A DNA stretch of 64,000 nt from Liopterus haemorrhoidalis (lineage: Eukaryota > Arthropoda > Insecta > Coleoptera > Dytiscidae), in contig OZ020612.1 of the NCBI GenBank assembly GCA_963971575.1, positions 66,399,869 through 66,463,868 on the forward strand, written 5' to 3'. The notes below the pieces were generated by a model. That model searched no databases, was not told the DNA's origin, and saw only the letters and a list, made by a program, of their open reading frames with translations. A program made the position numbers and the translations under genes. Shown one piece after another: positions 57,346-64,000 of the stretch. Within the stretch, counting starts at the first letter, position 1, and the number at the start of each line of letters is the position of its first letter.

Positions 57346-58500
57346 GAATTTCAAATAGAGTGATGTGTAATTTACTATAGCGAATCCAGTAACACGATTT
57401 GTTTCTCGAAATAAACAAAATGTGACTTACACCACTTTGGCTTTGACCCCCCACTCATATCTGTCTGTAATAGAATAATTTCTGCGGGACACTTACAGTT
57501 GCGTTGATGATGGAATTTATAAGTAGTATTTTAGTGTTTCTGAGCGTTGTGTGTTCGTTGGTTAGAATTTTCAAATTACCGTGATGCAATCGAAGATTCC
57601 TTTAAAAATGTTCAATTTTGTGTAGGTAATAAGAAGGTAGCTCGAGGCATAAATGCATGCTGGTCCAATAGATAGCACTGGTGATGAACAGTTCTTTACA
57701 TGACGTGACCAGGTCGCATATAAATCAACGTCACGGAAAAATATAATTGAATTGGATATTGCGAAAGAGAGCACATGAAACATGGCTGTAGAACGGTGCG
57801 GCCGCAAGTCCTCCTCATCCTCCTGCTCCTCCTCCTCCTCCCAACGTACATTTACACCTGGTGGTAATAGAATATGTACCGAACTACAATAAACGTCAAC
57901 ACCAACACTTAACAACAATGAGCTATTGCTTCCAAACCTGATGAGATGGATAGACTAATGACATTCGTATCTCCACGGCGGATCAATGCGTAATAGTTTT
58001 CATTTCAACAGATTTAATTACTGGCGACAAAATTAGAACCGTATATTCAATATATAAATACGAAAAATGATGGAAAAAATAATAAAAAAATGCATTACCA
58101 ATGATATACTTAAAGCTTCGACTAGAGAAGAGCTACATCTTTCCAGGAATACTGTATACCGGGAGTAACTGCGAAACCGACCACCGCCAATATTAGTTTT
58201 ATTATCATAGTTACAAAAAAATACTATTGAACAAAGTTATAGGAGACCAAGGGGGACATTTGCTTAAAAAAAACAGTGGCGAAGGAAGACCTCCGCTAGA
58301 TTTGCCCTCCCATAAAAAAAAAAATAATAAAAAAAAAATATATATTTTTTTTAATTTAAAAAAAGATTTAGGTAAATCTTTAAAAATACATCAAATTATG
58401 TTCTATACAATTTTTTGTCCAAGGCTTGGTTTACTAGTTACGAATTTTTTTAAATTTTAATGTTTAATAACTTCCGTTTCCGGTTTCGGATTTTAATAAA
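57346..58500. other. Unassigned DNA
   Basis: The minus-strand frame at 57571-57918 contains a Glu/Asp-rich low-complexity stretch from a CCTCCT-type repeat. I see no domain. A-rich runs lie at 58310-58370. Confidence 0.35.
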
Positions 58501-58559
58501 AAACAATAGGGTTCTTCCCAATTATTAGGAGAATTTTTTAATACCAGAACGAACTCTTT

Positions 58560-58785
58560 AAGTTAAACCGTTTTTGAGTTATCGTGTATACACACAGACA
58601 CACACACAGACACACACACAGACACACACACACACAGACACACACACATACGGACGGCACTGTGAAAATAGGTTTTTTGGATTCCCTGGACCATGAAACG
58701 TGGTCATCAGTCAAAATCTCGACATCGAAAATTTTCGCGATTACAATACTTGCCCATTAAGGTCGGGCAAGTAAAAAAAAAAATT
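58560..58785 (-). mobile_element. HINE-like family 3
   Basis: The minus strand starts with a perfect 8-bp hairpin, ACTTGCCC (58765-58772 complement) and GGGCAAGT (58748-58755 complement), with a 9-nt loop. A conserved-looking segment and a (CACA/GACA) array (58590-58650) follow. Hairpin plus microsatellite parallels HINE-X and DINE-1. Its 3' end is not defined. Confidence 0.5.
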
Positions 58786-58833
58786 AAACCAGTGGTTTTT
58801 AAGTTGTATTTTTTCAAATATGATTATATATAT

Positions 58834-59311
58834 TTTTACCGACCGCTAACATATATAAGGGAGGTATTGTGATCATATCGATTTGGACATTTCAAGATTT
58901 CGACGGTTCTCCGCGAATTGCGGTCCCTACATAACGTTTTGACTATTTTCAGTATGATGCCTGTCGGTCTGTCTATCCGTCTGTCCATCTGTCCGTCTGT
59001 CTGTCTGTTTGTCTGTCTGTCCGTCCGTCTGCCTGTGTACACGTGCAGAGCACATTCGGCTAAAAGACTTTTTATGAAACTTCATATTTAAGCTTTCGAG
59101 ATCAATGGCACGAGTTGATCAACTTTTGGTAAACATCGTTTGACTAGAAATGGGAGTTTACTCGTGTCGATTTTAAGATTTTTGCGAATATTTAACAACA
59201 GAAAAATATTTCGAAAAAATTTATTTAACAAATGTTGCTATAAAAGCAATAATTAACAACTTTTATTTGAGATATTTTTTGATAAAACGAAAAAAAAAAT
59301 CGAAATTTTTT
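58834..59311 (+). mobile_element. HINE-like family 2, copy 2
   Basis: TTTTTACCGACCGCTAACAT starts the copy. A GTCT/GTCC array (58965-59030), TGTACACGTGCAGAGCA and a body identical in layout to 6807-7525 follow. It lacks the mariner fragment and so shows the uninterrupted state. Confidence 0.7.
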
Positions 59312-59984
59312 CTATGTATAAATTTTTTCATACTTATATGTAACGTACATATTCAATAGCTTATTTTTTTCTGAATTCAACCATGTATTAGTTTAATATC
59401 CTTACATAATAAAAATATTGAAAATACTGTATTTGATATTTAAAAAAAAAAATAATAATAATAATATTAATGTACAGTAAGCTATGGATTAAAATCAAAA
59501 GTGATAAATTTAAGTTAAAAATTAATAATGTCCGCGAAAATGGCAAGATATAGAAAAAAATTGATGTGAAGTGTGAATTTTCACACATTTCAGGGTTTTG
59601 CAGGTATTTAATAACTGAATGATGGTTATTTGGGATGCCAAAACAAATTATATGTCAAAATATTTTTTTATGAATTTTAATTCGAATGCCTAATACCATT
59701 ATTTAAGTTTCTAAATATGTGCAGTATTTTTTTTTTTTACATAGCAAGGTTCATTAAGATTTTGAAAATTGCGCCTATGGCTTCTATTGGTTGCTTAAAT
59801 CTTAGCCCCGCCCTCTGATTTCGTATACATCAAACAGAATTAAATTACAATTTCAACACTTCCCACTGGTTATTAAATTTACGCTTTTAAAAATTTAATG
59901 CAACATTACCAAAATATAACTAGAATTTTAACAAAATAATTTAAACAAAAGAAAACTGCAAAAAAAAAACAAAAAAAATTAAAA

Positions 59985-60056
59985 TTGACAGGATTCGAAC
60001 TCTAGTTTGCAAGTTACCTGTTTGAAAAATTAGAAAACCAATGACTAAACGCACAT
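59985..60056 (-). ncRNA. tRNA-like cassette of HINE-X copy F
   Basis: On the minus strand TAGTCATTGG (A-box type, from 60047) and AGTTCGAATCC (B box, 59991-60001 complement) are about 46 nt apart. The B-box side, GCAAACTAGAG, is shared with copy C. The A-box side is different. Confidence 0.5.
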
Positions 60057-60548
60057 CGCTATGAGCGCTGACGTATGAACTTGGTTACATAGCGAATTAA
60101 ATATTTAAAATATTTTGGTTAAAAACACAAAAAATGCATTATTTTCCGAAAACATTATCTGATCAAAAATTCCTGTTGTACTATTCCGGTTCACACCAAT
60201 ATACATTACTTAGAATTTTTTCAGATTTTTAGTTTAAACCATCTGGGCTAAAGGGTGTGGGACAAAAAATTTTTTGCACAATTTTGACAATAATCGCTCC
60301 AAAATAATTTATTTTGCAAAAATAAAATTTTGATCGTTAGTCCACGTACTAAGGGCTTTTATTTGATACCCTACACAGAATTTAAAAAAAATATTTTTTT
60401 TTTCGTTGAGCACATATTTGTTTATATTTTTAGGGGCATATGTTTTTTAGATGTTTTATTATTTTTCCTATGTGCGGGTCAAAAAGTTGTACAAGCATGC
60501 CAAATTTCAACTCTCTAGGTTTAGCCGTTTGGCTACAATTTTTACCGA

Positions 60549-60730
<182 letters not shown>

Positions 60731-60783
60731 GACAAAATGACGGTATAAGGGTTTTTTGGTCATACCTACAACACCCTAAAAAT

Positions 60784-61600
60784 CGAACGTCGGGTACCTT
60801 AAAAAATCTCGATTTTGACATAAAAAAACTGTCTCAGGTTTACCTCAAAATGTGTATACCTTGTTATTCATTTTGAGCCGTATATCTCAAAACTAACCTC
60901 CATTAATAGCAGTTTAACATTTTCGAATAAAAACTACCTGACAGGTAGTTGACAATAACTCCAAAACTAGTCAAGGGGGATTTTTTTAAATATTTTTTTC
61001 CTGCTACCTACCACAAAATTAGCTAATAAACATTATTTAGTAAAAATAAAAAATAAAAATTATTTTGGTAAAATTTGACCGGGAAAATTTTTACGGCATC
61101 AATGATCGAAGAGTTACTTGCCGTATAACAACGATTTTGTCCCTTTAGCTGCAGCCTACTTAGCTTGTAAAATAGGCGATGTATGTTGGTCATTATTAAT
61201 AAATTGCATAATTCTAGGCTTTTCTTTCAGTTTTCGTCTTATATTCAGAATTTTTTTATCAAAAAAATGTTATATTGTACGTCCAAAAATTACAGTGTTT
61301 TTCCACATTAAAATAACGGTATACGAATATGATGTGTTTTGACGTTTCATGGCAGGAAACACAATAACAGGAAATGGAATAGAGTTCAACCCACACAAAG
61401 ATTTTTAAAAAATCGAAATTTGGAGTTAAACTGACAGGAAACGATGTATCATGGTAGAGGAGATAAAAAGGTATCCTGTTTCTTAGCAGAAGAACTATAA
61501 ATTCACAATTTATATCTTATTTAGGATTCTGTAGAAAAAAATAACGGATACACCAATTTGAAGATATTTGCATCACAAGAAGTGTTGATTATTGAATTAT
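60784..61600. other. Unassigned AT-rich DNA
   Basis: No gene or element is recognised. The 74-codon frame at 61118 has no known motif. Confidence 0.35.
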
Positions 61601-61603
61601 ATA

Positions 61604-62511
61604 CAAGGTGTCTCAAAAGAAATTTTATATATAGTGGATCGATTAAAAAAAAAGTAAGCCGTATATAGAAAAAATGTTTATTAATTATTAAAATACACTT
61701 TTTGGGGATTTATTTCTTAAAAATAATATCGTCTAAATGTAGACCCTCGCGTTCTCGGCACTCATTTAATCGAACAGTAAAATTACTTATGACGTCTCGG
61801 CAGGTGGACTCAAGGATGGCTGCCATTTCGTGACGGATATTTTCTTTCAAATGCGCCAGTGAAGTCGGTTTATTGGCGTAAACTTTAGATTTAAGATAAC
61901 CCCATAGGAAAAAGTCCATAGGGGTTAAATCTGGACTGCGTGGAGGCCAATTTATGTCACCTCTCCGGGAGATCAATTTGCCTGAGAAAATTTCGGCATC
62001 TTGGGGCTTTAATTCTTGCACCAATTGAATTTTGTAGGGGTGCAGCTTTAGGTATTTGTGCATATTGCGATGTAATGATGATCTATGCACATTTAAAGCA
62101 CTTGCGCGCTTCCGAATTGAAAGGTTCGGGTCGTCACGAACAGACTGATTAACATTCTCCACGTTTTCTACCGTTCTTGATGACCTAGGTCGCCCGGATT
62201 TTGATTTATCCAGCGTTGTACCAGTCTCTTCAAACTTTTTAACCCGATGTCGAATGAGAGGAATGCTTGGCGCATCATTTAAGTGACGAAAACCTCGAAT
62301 ACTGCAGAACTTTCTACGCGCTACAGTCGCCGAATCACCGTTTTTGTAAAACTCTCGCACGCATAACGCGCGGTCTGCTCTCGAGAAACAATCCATAGCG
62401 ACTAAATTCCCAAGAGCCAGGCTACCGATTGACATAACCCCCGCGCCCCTCGGATACGTTGCGTTCACGCAGTAAGCTAAATAAATATAAAATTTCTTTT
62501 GAGACACCTTG
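61604..62511 (-). mobile_element. Tc1/mariner-superfamily deletion derivative with ~27-bp TIRs
   Basis: The ends CAAGGTGTCTCAAAAGAAAT and its inverse are flanked by TA (61602-61603, 62512-62513). The 908-bp element encodes a single uninterrupted frame. It is better preserved than any other transposon copy in the window. Confidence 0.92.
61710..62507 (-). CDS. Transposase derivative lacking the first two catalytic residues, 265 aa
   Basis: The frame opens in the TIR (MSQKKFYIYLAYCVNATYPR). A start at MDCFSRADRALCVREFYKNG (about residue 39) is more likely for the protein proper. A DUF4817-type HTH (VREFYKNGDSATVARRKF ... VKKFEETGTTLDKSKSGRPR) and a second HTH (IRKRASALNVHRSSLHR) are complete. 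After LHPYKIQLVQELKPQDAEIF the sequence jumps to GDINWPPRSPDLTPMDFFLW, which holds the third acidic position. The first and second Asp regions are absent. The C-terminus (LNECREREGLHLDDIIF) is intact. Without a catalytic core it cannot transpose. It could still bind TIRs, as shortened transposases such as the P-element KP protein do. That role is inference. Confidence 0.8.
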   Translation of the reverse strand: MSQKKFYIYLAYCVNATYPRGAGVMSIGSLALGNLVAMDCFSRADRALCVREFYKNGDSATVARRKFCSIRGFRHLNDAPSIPLIRHRVKKFEETGTTLDKSKSGRPRSSRTVENVENVNQSVRDDPNLSIRKRASALNVHRSSLHRNMHKYLKLHPYKIQLVQELKPQDAEIFSGKLISRRGDINWPPRSPDLTPMDFFLWGYLKSKVYANKPTSLAHLKENIRHEMAAILESTCRDVISNFTVRLNECREREGLHLDDIIFKK

Positions 62512-62513
62512 TA

Positions 62514-62870
62514 TTAAAGAATAAACATGCGTAGGCTAGTTGAAAGTAAAAGATGGAATATGATTTTTTCTACAACCGTTATGAAAACATTTCAATTGTT
62601 TTTTGGTTTTGAAATGTGTCACTTTTAGGCACTAGTTCCTGGGCGAGAGGCCTGTTGATGAGCGCCATCTTGTGTTTTTCTTTGTTTTTGGTCATCACTT
62701 GTAGTTTAAAAGAGATGACTTTTTTAAAGGTTATTTTTATTATTATTATTATAAAATCAGGATTGAGATTTGATTTTTTCACTCTCACTGTTCATTGGAA
62801 TTTAGTGTTTATACATTGCAGACGTCTGACGCAGATTTAATTTGTGAAAAATTTGAGTGATATATTGGGG
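62514..62870. other. Unassigned AT-rich DNA
   Basis: No recognisable gene. Confidence 0.35.
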
Positions 62871-62875
62871 ATGAT

Positions 62876-64000
62876 AAGGGGATAGGCATGATTTTTTAAT
62901 TTTTTTTTATAATATTCCTCTTGTTGCATATAAACATAAAAAACAGTTTTTAATTTTTTTTTTTTTTTAATTTGAAGGCTTAAAAAAATCATAAATGTAT
63001 GTAGCGCGCGAAAACGACGTGTGACGTCATACCCCTTCTAACTGACGCATGACACTACTAGCCTACCCAGCGGACATAGTATGTTGTGAACTTATTATAT
63101 ATTATACAATAGGGGATAGGCATGATTTTTTATTTTTTTTTATAATATTCCTCTTGTTGCATATAAACATAAAAAAAGATTTAAATTTTTTTTTTTTTAA
63201 TTTGAAGGCTTAAAAAAATCATAAATGTATGTAGCGCGCGAAAACGACGTGTGACGTCATACCCCTTCTAACTGACGCATGACACTACTAGCCTACCCAG
63301 CGGACATAGTAAGTTGTGAACTTATTTGTTTATATAACTTTTATAGGTTATTTAAAGTTAGAGTGATTTTAATTAAAATAAAGTTTAATTCTATAAAAAC
63401 AATTTATACATGTTTACCGAATTAAATTTTATATTAAAATATATAAAATATGGAAGATCCAGGTCCCAGTACTTCGAAACATAATCGAAAATATTGTTCA
63501 GTACCGATGTGCACAATTAGTTCAACTAGAAATCCAAAAAAAAACAATTTATATCATTACCTGATGGCGAAAAACAACAGAAAAGGCGAAATTTGTGGCT
63601 GGAAGCTATGGGGCGAAATAAAACCGATATTTCAGAAAAAAGTTAATTTTATGTTTGTGAGCGAAATCAATGTTGGGTAAATTATCACTCTGAGCCCTAA
63701 CAAAATCTTTATCTGCCATTTTAATAATAAATGCGTGAAAAATTGTTTAAAAACAAATACAAAACTCTCGAACAATACAATATACACACGTGTAAAGATT
63801 ATGTTGTAGCTGCATCTGTGACGTGAAACCCCTATCGTTTGACGCCATACTCAGTCGTTTTTACTCGGCAACCTTCGCGCCGTGGTCGGCTTATTTCAAA
63901 TTTACAATATTTTAATTAAAAAATTTGGCTATAATATTAATTAAAATGTGATTTTTGTTTTGTTAAGTGACATAACTAATATTAACATATCAAAATAATG
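62876..64000 (-). mobile_element. THAP-family DNA transposon remnant, family 2, copy 2 (runs off the window)
   Basis: The GGGGATAGGCATGATTTTTT end occurs at 62876 and again at 63114. Each is followed by the same roughly 200-bp segment (ATATTCCTCTTGTTGCATAT ... CAGCGGACATAGTA), so this end is duplicated in tandem. The rest is the inverted match of 10639-11584, with a THAP exon at 63450. The far end lies beyond 64000. Confidence 0.8.
63450..63680 (+). pseudogene. THAP-like exon of the family 2 element
   Basis: The plus strand reads MEDPGPSTSKHNRKYCSVPM then CTISSTRNPKKNNLYHY. The CSVPMC pair and a following aromatic-His block resemble the start of a THAP domain. The second Cys-His pair is not in this frame. 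The strand is opposite to the MADKDF frame of the element (complement of about 63720), so one of the two may be spurious. Confidence 0.45.

Noticed and set aside
27880..60056. The HINE-X cassettes as functional tRNA genes
   Set aside because: Acceptor-stem halves do not pair and anticodon arms are irregular; only the promoter-like boxes and their spacing are convincing.

Overview
The window is AT-rich nuclear DNA from an insect, or at least an arthropod. It shows exon-intron structure with canonical splice sites, remnants of most major insect transposon groups (mariner/Tc1, hAT, pogo, PIF/Harbinger-like, THAP-bearing DNA transposons, several LINE types, tRNA-derived SINEs, Helentron-type non-autonomous elements) and a short interstitial TTAGG-type run. 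No prokaryotic gene, operon or CRISPR array is present. The species cannot be named from the sequence alone. The only host gene I can support is Smg6 (EST1A), the nonsense-mediated decay endonuclease. Four consecutive exons lie on the minus strand (25417-25153, 22940-22843, 18850-18573, 17765-17592). Their splice sites and phases fit together, and they encode the stretch just before the C-terminal PIN nuclease domain. The PIN exons and the N-terminal exons were not found. The Smg6 introns hold a LINE fragment with a 16-bp target duplication, two mariner remnants, a tRNA-derived SINE, a small hAT element and an RT fragment. Layout: 0-7 kb holds a pogo derivative, a THAP element and a nearly complete DD41D-type element with about 100-bp terminal repeats. 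7-17 kb holds an interrupted mariner copy (10.5-12.4 kb, split by a THAP element and marked by two small palindromes), a foldback element and a LINE RT fragment. 17.5-25.5 kb is Smg6. 25.5-43 kb is a dense mosaic with hAT elements with perfect 8-bp duplications (29.1 and 39.8 kb), an RTE-like LINE, pogo-like and long-TIR foldback elements, and nested Tc1-like MITEs. 43-50 kb carries three copies of one repeat family in a row. 50-64 kb has LINE, Tc1 and mariner remnants, a deletion derivative with a 265-codon open frame, and another THAP element with a duplicated end. The most unusual signal is the repeat family called HINE-X here, with seven copies at 14.4, 27.4, 37.1, 43.7, 45.8, 48.2 and 59.6 kb. 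Its ends and architecture resemble Helentron-associated elements of the DINE-1 type: a 5' hairpin, subterminal inverted repeats, a central GTCT microsatellite and a 3' hairpin. In six copies an internal slot is filled by a tRNA-like cassette with pol III A-box-like and B-box motifs. The sequence of this cassette differs almost completely between copies while the flanks stay nearly the same.
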